From PHBD01 sp964578535 (GTDB lineage: Bacteria > Desulfobacterota > Syntrophia > Syntrophales > PHBD01), in assembly GCA_964578535.1 (NCBI GenBank), contig CAZODI010000057.1, positions 1 to 17,839 on the forward strand: DNA of 17,839 nt, given 5' to 3'. A program made the translations under genes and the position numbers. Below are positions 1 to 8,300 of the stretch, piece after piece. Within the stretch, counting starts at the first letter, position 1. Each line of letters begins with the position of its first letter. The notes beneath the pieces are model-generated. The model made no database searches. It was not told the origin of the DNA and saw only the letters and a program-made list of their open reading frames with translations.

Positions 1-381
1 GTGGCCAAGCTCGACAGCCAGCATCAGAAACTGTATTCCATCACGAACAGGCTGATCGACCTGTATGAACAGGGGGCCGGCGATACGATTGACGTGCTTG
101 CGGACCTCGTTCATTATTCGATAGATCATTTCCGCGACGAAACCCTGATCATGTTTGAGTCAAGATATCCGGGACTGGATGCCCAGAAAACGGCCCATGA
201 CCGGTTTGTCGAGAAAATGCAGGAATTTTTGCGCGGATATGCCGACGGGCAGGAACAACTTACGTACGAGTTGTTGAACTACTGCCGGAACTGGCTGGTA
301 GCGCACATTACGAACGATGACACGAAATTTGCCGCCTACCTGGTAAAAACGGGATTGAAAGATAAATACTGGAACCGGTAG
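1..381 (+). CDS. Bacteriohemerythrin, 5'-truncated by window edge
   Basis: This is the C-terminal part of a hemerythrin-fold protein, a four-helix bundle that binds O2 (or senses redox state) at a carboxylate-bridged di-iron site in the cytoplasm. The visible 126 residues show LDSQHQKL (H8), HFRDE (H43, E47), H66, and HITNDD (H102, D107), in the family order and spacing. The first codon is GTG, but the usual N-terminal stretch with an extra 15-20 residues before D-x-QH is absent, so the true start almost certainly lies upstream of the window. One oddity: the motif normally reading H-x3-H after YP is Q62-K-T-A-H66 here, so one of the iron-ligand histidines is glutamine. It ends at TAG 379-381 and is convergent with the radical SAM gene. 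Family assignment is secure; oxygen-binding competence is uncertain because of Q62. Confidence 0.88.
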   Translation: MAKLDSQHQKLYSITNRLIDLYEQGAGDTIDVLADLVHYSIDHFRDETLIMFESRYPGLDAQKTAHDRFVEKMQEFLRGYADGQEQLTYELLNYCRNWLVAHITNDDTKFAAYLVKTGLKDKYWNR

Positions 382-424
382 ATCCGATCCGGGCACCTCC
401 CGTTGCAATCTCGAATCTTGCTCT

Positions 425-444
425 CCCGGCCATGTCCGGCCGGG
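425..444. terminator. GC-rich hairpin between convergent genes (weak bidirectional terminator candidate)
   Basis: CCCGGCC (425-431) and GGCCGGG (438-444) form a 7-bp perfect stem with a 6-nt loop. It lies between the ends of the hemerythrin gene (381) and the radical SAM gene (450). Neither side carries a real T tract, so intrinsic termination is doubtful. Confidence 0.3.
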
Positions 445-449
445 CCGCT

Positions 450-1955
450 TCATTCCCCCGTCCAGGCATCGTTGTGTGAAAAGGTATAGTAGTGCCAGTA
501 CTGGACGAGGGCGGGAACCGCCTTCGAGATGAGGCGGGGATTGATTTCCCAGGCCGCCTTCATGACGTTCCGGAACATGGTCCGGACAGGCGGGGGGACC
601 CGGTGCGTGAAATGATGGAATATCTTCAGAATCATGACGATTCGGAACAAATCCTTTTTTCGGGTTGAATACAGGCCGGTCAGGTATTTGACGTTCTTCA
701 GCCATCCGATCATGCGCCGCTCGAAGTGTTCCGGTTCGTAGATTTTCCGGAAGAGCGCCATCCGGCCGTTCTGAAGGTCATCCGGGCGGATCTGCTTAGG
801 CATGATGTTTGACGAAAGATGCCAGAAACCGCTGAAATCCTCGATGAGGCGCCCCTCTCTTTTCATTCGCTCGTACAGGGGTGTTCCGTTGGGGGCGTTG
901 AGCACGCTGATCGATGCGAAGGGGCTGGACGTCGCCTCGAGAAAATCCTCGATTTCCTGGAATACCGACGGCGCGTCGTGGTCGAAGCCGACGATCATTC
1001 CAAGGAATGGAAGGATCCCGTGGCTGGAGATGCGGGGAATGACCTGGAAGGGGTCGTACCGGGCCATCTGTCCCTTGTTCACTTCTTCGAGGCAGTCCTT
1101 GTTGATGGTCTCCAGCCCGAGAAAGATGACGCTGAAGCGCGCATCGGCGAGAAGCCTCACGATCTCGTCGTCTTCGCCGATCATGACGGTTGCCTGGGTG
1201 GCGAACGACACGGGCCGGGAGAGGGTCCTGTTCCACCGGATGATTTCCTGGAGCAGTTCCATTGTGAATTTCCGGTTCACGACGAAGTTGTCATCGGAAA
1301 AAAAGACCGTTTCCGCTCCCCAGGCCTGGGCGTTTCGAAGCTCCAGCATGATCCGCTCGATCGGCTTGCTCCGGTATTTCCTTCCCGAAACGCGGATGAC
1401 GTCGCAGAAGTCGCAGCGGTTGGGGCAGCCGCGGCTTGTCTGAAGAGAGAAGTAGTGGTAGTCCCTCCTGTCGATCAAGGAGAGGTCCGGAACGGGCGTG
1501 TCCTTCAGATCGACGAATGATTCCTGCCGGTAAACGGTTTTGGCCCCGCCCCGAAGCCGGTCCCTCAGGAACTGCGGCCAGGTGTACTCCGCCTCGCCGA
1601 TGAACAGGTGATCCGCTATGTCGCCCGCGCGGTCCTGCTGGATGGTGGCGTAGATTCCGCCGACGGCGACCGGTATGCCCCGTTCCCGGAACCGGCGGCT
1701 GACGGCCTCCATCCTCTCGGCCTGAAGGGTGTAGCCCGTGATGCCCACCAGGTCGCACTCCAGATTCCAGTCAATCGGGGAGATGTTCTCGTCACAGAGG
1801 GCGTATTCGACATCCAGGTCCCTGGGCGTCAGCGCGATCAGGGTCAGAAGGGCCGTGTTCTGCATGAGGGTCTTGCGCCTGCCCACGATGTCGAGGGCTC
1901 CCCGCATGGCCCAGAAATTCTCCGGTGTCTTCGGATTGATCAGATAGATTTTCAT
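450..1955 (-). CDS. B12-binding domain radical SAM protein (DUF4070-type), putative class B methyltransferase
   Basis: 501 residues. The N-terminal part (about 1-140) has the Rossmann-like pattern of a cobalamin-binding domain (DLVGITGYT near 68-76, VAVGGIYAT near 97-104). The radical SAM core follows with C177-x3-C181-x2-C184 for the 4Fe-4S cluster, then FFSDDNF (218-224), FLGLE (278-282) and GMIVGFDHD (319-327), as in class B B12-dependent radical SAM enzymes. The C-terminus carries NIMPKQIRPDDL, the DUF4070 signature seen in a family that includes the hopanoid C-2 methylase HpnP. The classical DxHxxG cobalamin-ligand motif is not visible. The likely role is methylation of an unactivated carbon, perhaps of a lipid; the substrate cannot be read from sequence and no hopanoid genes are adjacent. 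The ATG at 1955 begins the conserved MKIYLINPKTPE. It has no close Shine-Dalgarno; an AGGAGG lies about 34 nt upstream (1990-1995). Confidence 0.87.
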   Translation of the reverse strand: MKIYLINPKTPENFWAMRGALDIVGRRKTLMQNTALLTLIALTPRDLDVEYALCDENISPIDWNLECDLVGITGYTLQAERMEAVSRRFRERGIPVAVGGIYATIQQDRAGDIADHLFIGEAEYTWPQFLRDRLRGGAKTVYRQESFVDLKDTPVPDLSLIDRRDYHYFSLQTSRGCPNRCDFCDVIRVSGRKYRSKPIERIMLELRNAQAWGAETVFFSDDNFVVNRKFTMELLQEIIRWNRTLSRPVSFATQATVMIGEDDEIVRLLADARFSVIFLGLETINKDCLEEVNKGQMARYDPFQVIPRISSHGILPFLGMIVGFDHDAPSVFQEIEDFLEATSSPFASISVLNAPNGTPLYERMKREGRLIEDFSGFWHLSSNIMPKQIRPDDLQNGRMALFRKIYEPEHFERRMIGWLKNVKYLTGLYSTRKKDLFRIVMILKIFHHFTHRVPPPVRTMFRNVMKAAWEINPRLISKAVPALVQYWHYYTFSHNDAWTGE

Positions 1956-2052
1956 CGGTTGTCGGACTTGTGGAACGGCCGCTGTTCATCCTCCTGTAAT
2001 CACTACGATCCTGCATGGCTCCTGTCTTTGTGAATCGCCGGATCAGGATAGC

Positions 2053-2094
2053 AGAAAGAAAGAGGGGCTGCAGCCTTTTTGACCGCAACCCCTC
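2053..2094 (-). terminator. Rho-independent terminator after the HD-GYP gene
   Basis: On the minus strand GAGGGGTTGCGG (2094-2083) pairs over 12 bp, with two G-U pairs, with CTGCAGCCCCTC (2073-2062), across a 9-nt loop. It is followed at once by TTTCTTTCT. The T-rich tail exists only on the minus strand. It lies about 100 nt past the HD-GYP stop and upstream of the radical SAM gene, so the two genes are probably separate transcription units. Confidence 0.78.
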
Positions 2095-2195
2095 GTGAAA
2101 CGGACTGCCGGGGCGGAGCCGGATGGCGTGCTCCCCCGGATGCCCACTCTTGTATGGCCGCAGTTCCGGCCCCCGGTTTTGCCCGATCCCGGGAC

Positions 2196-3208
2196 TCAGT
2201 TGTTGGCGAAAAGCAGGAGGAAGCGGTCAAAGATATCCTTTTGAAAATGATTGGCCATCTTCGTCTTCATCATGACGAGCGCGTCATACGGTTTCATCGG
2301 GAGCTTGTAAGGCCTTTCGGCCGTCAGCGCCTCGTAGACGTAGGCAATGGCGCAGATCTTGGCGTACTGATGGATATCGCTCCCCCGGAGTCGCTTGGGA
2401 TAGCCCGTTCCGTCATTCCGTTCATGGTGCTGGAGCGTGATCTCCCTGCACTCGGCGGTCAGCTGGTCGGTCTCCCTGAGGACCTGATACCCGAAAGACG
2501 GGTGCTTGCACATCGCTTCCATCTCTTCCTCGGAGAGTCTCCCGGGTTTGTTGATGATGGCGGTATCGACGCGCACCTTGCCGATGTCGTGAAGGAAGAA
2601 CGCGGCTCCCAGTTCATGCAATCGTGCTCGTCGGAATTCCGGAAGAGGACCTTGGAGAGCGCAACGCCCAGAAGACCCGCCGTCACCGAGTGGGTGTACG
2701 TGTTGAAATCGTGCGATGTGATCTGTACCAGGTGCGAAGTGATCGAATGATTTTGAAGAATCAGGTCGACGATCCTGGCGATGGTCTGTTTGGCCTGCAC
2801 GATGTTGGCAGCGGTCGGCTTGTCCATCAGATCGTGCATTATGTGGATGGACATATCCTGGACAGCCCGCACTTTCTCCTCCGGCGGGGCCTTCCGGTCG
2901 CGGACGATCTCGTCCATGGCCGCGTGGACCCGGATCTGCTCGTCTGAAGGCGTTGTGCTCTCGACGGCCTGCTCCTTCCGTCCGTCCGGCGGCTGGGTGT
3001 CGGCCGCGATCTGGAATTCTTCCTTCGGGGAAACCTCTTTTCCCGGATGGATCACCACCATCCGGATCCTGTGATCGACGATCTTCCGGATCTGACTCTC
3101 CGACTCGATGTGAAAACTGTTCGACAGAAACGGGTGTTTAAACCAGGCCTTCTCCAGATGGACAAACATGCCGACTTTCAACTGATCTACAGGAATGGTC
3201 TTCTTCAT
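2196..3208 (-). pseudogene. HD-GYP domain c-di-GMP phosphodiesterase (DUF3391 + HD-GYP), frameshifted
   Basis: HD-GYP proteins hydrolyse cyclic di-GMP. The reading frame opens at ATG 3208 with a DUF3391-like N-terminal domain (MKKTIPVDQLKVGMFVHLEK, roughly residues 1-130), then a helical lead-in and the first HD-GYP histidine in YTHSV (H173). Around nucleotides 2621-2625 the frame changes: after SDEHD the homologous sequence continues one frame over as HELGAAFFLHDIGK and then HPSFGYQVL, HHERNDGTGYP and a full C-terminus ending at 2196. All catalytic motifs (HDIGK, HHE, GTGYP) are intact, and together the pieces make a normal length of about 337 residues. One missing base, for example in a short T run, explains the break, so this is either a sequencing/assembly error or a very recent pseudogene. 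It is divergent from the AEC transporter gene and ends before a strong terminator. Confidence 0.85.
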
Positions 3209-3257
3209 CTCTTGCTCTCACAGGGAATGGCTGTGAACGGCATCACCTCTATATTCC

Positions 3258-3285
3258 CTATCGAAAGAAAGATTGTCGTTCTTTA
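3258..3285 (-). promoter_or_regulatory. Weak sigma-28-like promoter upstream of the HD-GYP gene
   Basis: On the minus strand TAAAG (3285-3281) is followed, one base beyond the usual flagellar sigma spacing, by CGATAG (3263-3258), resembling TAAA-N-GCCGATAA. Location 50 nt upstream of the HD-GYP start is suitable, but the -10 part matches only partly. Confidence 0.2.
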
Positions 3286-3306
3286 GGCCTTCGGTAAGTA
3301 TTTTTT

Positions 3307-3341
3307 CCTTTCCCCTTGAGCGGGCCTGTTTTGGGGGAAGG
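3307..3341. repeat. Inverted repeat in the HD-GYP/AEC divergent intergenic region
   Basis: CCTTTCCCC (3307-3315) and GGGGGAAGG (3333-3341) can pair over 9 bp (one G-T) around a 17-nt spacer. Neither strand has a T tract in the right place, so it does not look like a terminator. It sits just upstream of the predicted AEC promoter. Confidence 0.3.
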
Positions 3342-3355
3342 TCAACATTCTTGTC

Positions 3356-3384
3356 TTGGAAAACACAGGCATTTTTTCTATAGT
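3356..3384 (+). promoter_or_regulatory. Sigma-70-type promoter for the AEC transporter gene
   Basis: TTGGAA (3356-3361), a 17-bp spacer and TATAGT (3379-3384) lie about 65 nt upstream of the transporter start. The -10 matches consensus at 5 of 6 positions and the -35 at 4 of 6. Confidence 0.5.
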
Positions 3385-3454
3385 GCCTCATCCGAACATC
3401 ACGTTTTCGGAATGCAAATAGACCATCACTCACGCGCGAAGGGAGACAATGCTC

Positions 3455-4350
3455 ATGTCCAAGGTCGGTCTATGTGTGGCTGAAACGGTGATCGCGTTTA
3501 CCCTGCTGGTCCTGGCAACCTACTGGATGAAGAGAAAGGGCGTGCTGAAACAGGAAGACAGTCCTGTGTTCGCGAGGCTGCTCACCCAGGCCGTCCTGCC
3601 CGCCACCATCCTGTACCAGCTGTGGACCCATCCCATGTCGAGCGAAAGCTTCACGCCAGTTCTCGTCATGTTTGCATCGGGGACCGCCGCTCTGGCGATC
3701 AGCTGGCTTGCGGGAGTCCTTCTGAAATTCGACCGCGAGAGCACGGGGGCGCTGATGATCGTCTCGTCTTTCGGCTCTTCGGCGCTGATCGGTTATCCCA
3801 TCATCCAGTTCGCCTTCGAGAACAACACCTGGGCGCTCGCCGAAGGCATCGTCATCAGCGAACTGGGCGTGGGCCTGCCGATCTTTATCTTTTGCCCGGC
3901 CGTGGCCATGTACTTCGGGGGGACCTTCCGGGGGACGGAGGACCTGAAAAAACTGGCGAAAGAGTATTTCACGTCGCCCATCCTGATCGCGGTCGTCCTG
4001 GGGCTGGCCGGCGCCCAGATGCGCATTCCGGAAGGAATACCGGTGGTCGATACGCTCCGGGAAGCCCTGAAGATGGCCCAGGGCGCGACGGTGGTGGTTT
4101 CCGCGATCATTTTAGGCCTTCAGCTTTCCGTTCAGCCGCCGCGCGGCTTCTGGGCGCTGATCGTGGTGTCCATTGTCGTGCAGATGCTGTTCCAGCCCTG
4201 GATCTGCAATACGCTTGCGGGCTTCCTTGAGGTGGGGGCGGAAAACAGGCAGATCCTGATCCTCATCAGCACCATGCCCGCCGCGATCCTGGGACCCGTC
4301 TTCGCCTCCCGCTACAACTGCGCGGCGAAAACGGCCACCATGCTCACCTT
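3455..4350 (+). CDS. AEC (auxin efflux carrier) family transporter, 3' end lost in assembly gap
   Basis: An inner-membrane carrier of the AEC family, which includes malonate/organic-anion carriers and plant PIN-like proteins. About 299 residues are visible with the family's repeated hydrophobic helices: an N-terminal segment (AETVIAFTLLVLATYWMKRKG), then LLTQAVLPATILYQL with the conserved proline region, a central GYPIIQFAFE, and in the second half FTSPILIAVVLGLAGAQ and ISTMPAAILGPVFASRY. AEC proteins are usually about 310-320 residues, so only some 20-30 residues are lost in the N run. AAGGGAG (3439-3445) is 9 nt before ATG 3455 but only 3 nt before the in-frame ATG 3449, so 3455 is preferred. 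The substrate is unknown. It is divergently transcribed from the HD-GYP gene. Confidence 0.85.
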
Positions 4351-4450
4351 NNNNNNNNNNNNNNNNNNNNNNNNNNNNNNNNNNNNNNNNNNNNNNNNNN
4401 NNNNNNNNNNNNNNNNNNNNNNNNNNNNNNNNNNNNNNNNNNNNNNNNNN
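4351..4450. other. Assembly gap (100 N)
   Basis: Exactly 100 N, the usual placeholder for a scaffold gap of unknown size. It removes the 3' ends of the AEC transporter gene (+) and of the tandem-repeat secreted protein gene (-). The real distance between them, and any genes in between, are unknown. Confidence 0.97.
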
Positions 4451-5235
4451 AACCATTCCACCCGCCAGGTGCCGGCCATGCCGTTCATCACGTCCGCCAG
4501 GAAATAGACCGCGTGTCCGGGAGTGTAGAAACCGTAAGTCCCGTATTCATTCGCCTTCCCTTTCGGATTCGTCACCCGGACCTTGTAATGGAGCATGATC
4601 ACGCCGCTGGGGCTCGTGAAGGTACGGGTGTGGGGTCCCCGATACCAGGCACCGAAGACCTTCGGGCCGTTGGTCCGGAAGGCGCCCGTCTCGACAAGAT
4701 CCTTCAGCGACCACCGGTTTCCCGTCTGGACGATGCTCACCCTTTCTGCGTAATCGGACCGGCTGCCGTCATAAAGCCCGACATGAACCATACCCGCCTG
4801 GTGCGCGCCCGTTGCCCCGGGAGACGGAGCGGTCCTGCCCATCGTGAAGCGATCCGATGCCACCGTCCTTTCCTGTCGGCTGTCGCGGTTCACGAGGATC
4901 CAGTCGATCTGCCAGGTCCCTTCCTTGCCGTCCTGCACGTCCGCAAGAAAGAAGGTCGCAAAGCCGGGCGGGTAGAAATTGTAGGGTCCTTCCGTCCGGG
5001 ATTCCCCGCCTGGATTCGTAATCCGCACCTTGTACAGGAACGCGGGCAGGCCGGATCGGTTCTTGAAGGTGTCCGTGGGGGGGCCCTGCAGCCAGGCGCC
5101 GAAGACCTTCGGGCCATTGGTTCTGAACGCCCCCATGTCTGCGAGCTCTTGAAGGGACCAGCGATCTCCGGTCTGAACGACACGCAGTGTCCGGTCATAA
5201 TCGGAGCGGCTCCCGTCGTATAAACCTATCCCGTG
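4451..5235 (-). repeat. In-gene tandem duplication (two domain copies)
   Basis: Copy 1 spans about 5235-4900 and copy 2 about 4785-4451, reading on the minus strand, with the unit repeated every 447 nt (149 codons). Similarity is visible in DNA as well as protein, for example around the TNGPKVFGAW codons in both copies. The second copy is cut by the assembly gap, so more copies may exist. Confidence 0.75.
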
Positions 5236-5325
5236 GCCCTGTAGAAACCAGTCTTGTGCTCCAAGGCCGGTGGCGGCAAAGAGAATCACGATGCAACAAG
5301 CGATCGAGAAACGAAACGATTTCAT
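4451..5325 (-). CDS. Secreted protein with two tandem copies of an unrecognised ~110-residue domain, 3' end lost in gap
   Basis: 291 residues are visible. The N-terminus (MKSFRFS, hydrophobic core, then GLGA/QDW) is a Sec signal peptide with likely cleavage near residue 23, and no lipobox cysteine. Two copies of one domain follow, about 31-142 and 181-291, offset by 149 residues. They share LYDGSRSDY, VQTG-x-RWSL, GAFRTNGPKVFGAW, YKVR-x-TNP, FLADV and GTW, with about 60 percent identity by my hand alignment. They are joined by a Ser/Thr/Pro/Gly-rich linker. I do not recognise the domain; it looks like an extracytoplasmic beta-rich module. The start at 5325 is set by AGGAAAGG a few bases upstream. 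It begins 14 nt after the stop of the phosphatase/phosphodiesterase lipoprotein gene, so the two are probably one operon. Confidence 0.8.
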
Positions 5326-5339
5326 GGCCAATCCCTTTC

Positions 5340-8300
5340 CTATTGCGCGATGAGGTGGAACCGCACCGTCGAGGCGATGCCCGTCTCGTCGAAGGCCCGG
5401 ACGACGATGGCGTGGCGGCCGGGCGTGAGCCGGACCTTCGCCTCCCAGAAGGAGGTTCCCTCTGCGGCGTGAAACCTGTCTTCTCCGTCCACACGGAACT
5501 CCACCCGCTCGATGCCGACCGAGTCCTTGGCGAATCCCAGGATGCTCGTGGTCCGGTCTGCCGGGACCACCTGGTCCTCTGCATGGGAGGAGACAAGAAT
5601 CTTCGGGGGATCCAGGAGATCCGTCCCGTCGGCGGGCAGGGCGTCCAGGAAACCCAGTGCCCCGGCCACGGTGGGCGCGATGTCGTCGATCTCGACCACC
5701 GAGCGCACGATGCTTTGCCGACCTCCGGAGGGATTCATGATCAGGAGGGGGACCTGGTCTTCCACGCGCTCGCCACGCCCGTGCTGTCCCAGGTAGATGC
5801 TTCCGCGGGGGGAGAAGTAGTAGGGGCTCTTCGCCTCCACCAGCAGGTCCCCCGAGCGGCCGGAACCCGACAACCCCAGGGCCCGCGTATTGAGGCGCTC
5901 CTCGCTGTCCCGCTCCAGCCTTTTTGTCACGATCTTTCCATTGTTTTCGCTCATCAGGAAGACGGCGGGCTCTTTGCCGGGGATGCCGGTCTCGCTGAAG
6001 AAGATCCGGGACACGTAAGGCTCCTTCAGCAGGAGGGCCGAAACCGCCTCGATGTCCGACCGGGCCGGCGGGGTAGACCACGGGGCTCCGGGGGGCCGGA
6101 TGGAGACAAGGGCTGCATTGCCGTTGGAGTCGGCCATGACGGCAATGTCGAAGTCCGTGGCGTTTTCATCCAGGCGTCCCGACTTGTCCAGGGGTGGACG
6201 GTACGGGCTTCCGGCCAGGGCATGATAGACCCTCTCCGCATCGACGGTGATTTCGTCCTTCGCCACCGCGTCCGCCTGCCCATGGTCGGATGCCAGGAAG
6301 ATCAGCGTCTCGTCCAGCAATCCGCGGTCTTCCAGGGCCTTTACGATTTCTCCGATCAGCGGATCGAGATGCTCCGCCAGGTAGTCCGCCTGCCGGTCTC
6401 CGGCGCCTCCAATGGGGCCGGGACCTTTCGCGTGGGACAACCCGTCCAGCCCTGAGAGCCATATGCCCATCAGCTCCGGCGGATTCTCGCTCCGGATCAG
6501 GGCCACGGCTTTCCGCGCGGCGGAGGTATCCAGGAGGGCGTACTGGTTGACGAAAGGCAGAACGTCGAGACTGATGAGGGCGTCGAAGAGGTCCGGATTC
6601 ACGACCACGTCGGCACCCCGTCTCACGGGATCGAAAACGACCGCTGTCCGGGTCGTGCGGCCCCTCGCCGTCTCCGCCTCCTTGAACGCCTCGTAGATTG
6701 TCCGCACGTCCCGGGAGAGGTCCTGGTCGTGAACGGGAATACCCCCGAAGGACCAGGCGCGCCCCAGGCCGGGATCGTCCTCGCTGCCGTACTTCACGTA
6801 TTCGCGCGTCCGCCGGTACAAGGGCACATTGGCGTCGAGGGTCCGGTCGAACCATTCATTGCCCGGAACTCCGTGACGGCCCGGGTAGACGCCCGTGAAA
6901 ATTGTCGTGTGGTTGGGAAGGGTAATGGAGGGGAGGGCCGAAAGGCACTTCGCGAAGCGTACGACCCCCCGCTCCCGGATCAGGCGCTCCAGGTTCGGGA
7001 GCCTCTTTGCGTCAAGGGTGTTGTACGCCGACTCTCCCCGCAATGCGTCCACGACGATCACGATGGCCCGGCTCCGCGAGTCGAGGCGCTTTCTCAAAAG
7101 GCGAAAGGCCTGGAGGGACTCGACGCCCGTGATCGGTTTGACCGGATGAAATCTCGGCGGAGCGCCGGGGCCGGGAGCGAAGAGGCCCAGGCTCAGTGCG
7201 AGATCGGCGGCACTCTTGTACCAGGCGCTGGCATCCACGTCCTCGAAGCGGGAGGCCTTGTCCATCATCCCGGTGGCAAGCGTCTCGTCGCGGGTGGCCC
7301 TGGAAAGAACGTCCTCCAGGATGACGGCGAACTCGGCGCGGCTCACCGCGTCGGAGGGACGGAACGTTCCGTCGGGGAAGGGCTCGAGCCCCCGAACGCC
7401 CAGGGCGAGAACGCGCCGGATGTCGTCCCGATATGCACTGTCCTCAATATCTTTCAACGTCGGCGCCGCCGCCTGCTTCTCGACATAGGGTCGCCAGGTC
7501 GCCGATCCCCGGATCGTCCGGATCCGATCCACCCGCAGCTCATGCACCAGCAGGGCCGCCAGCTCGCCCCTGGTCACCTGGGGCAGGAGCCCCAGTTTCT
7601 TCCCCAGGTCGCTGCGGGGTGCGAAGGAGTAAACGGACCGGATGCGCTCAACCCGGCGATCGAGATCGACCTTCCCGGAGGGATGCGCTCCGCGGCCGGC
7701 GCGCTCCAGGGCCTCGATGGCCCTGGAAAGGTAAAGACCGCGCTGAAAGAGGTCTCCCAGCAGAAGAAGGCTCTTCCGATCCTCGGCCCCGTACCGGTTG
7801 AGGACTTCCCACTCCCGCTCGGCCAGGTCGAGGCCGTATGGCGGCAGCTCCCCGCGATTGCTCGCCGCGGCCAGGATCCGGATCGTCACCCTGGAGGTCC
7901 GGATGCGCTCCTCCCCGGACCCGGCCCGGATCATTGCCTGGCGAACCTCCGACAGGGCCTCCCCTGTTTTTCCCGTGTTCCCCAGGGCTTCCGACAGCCC
8001 CAGGCGTGCCTCGACCAGGTCCGGGTTCTTTTGCAGGACTACCTGGAAGCGCGGGACAGCCTTCTCGTCCATTCCCGCCGCGAGAAGGCGGTTTCCGGCC
8101 TCGAGGGCCGTCTCCATTTCCGGCGCCATGCGGACCTTTGTTTTCCTGCCGCCTGTCTCCAGATAGGACAACACGGACTTCTTCAGATCGAGGAACTGCC
8201 TGCCGAAACCGAAGGCCTTCATCTCCGCCACGGCCGCCTCCAGTGGCCAGCCCTGGACCTGCATGCGGTAGATCGCGGCCATCACACCGGTCCGGTCTTC

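Noticed and set aside
4312..6081. Minus-strand open frame starting far upstream of the secreted repeat protein
   Set aside because: The part before 5325 overlaps the lipoprotein gene out of frame and is low-complexity; the signal peptide and ribosome binding site place the real start at 5325.
5187..6455. 422-codon plus-strand open frame
   Set aside because: Antisense shadow over the phosphodiesterase domain and the repeat protein; no motif or ribosome binding site.
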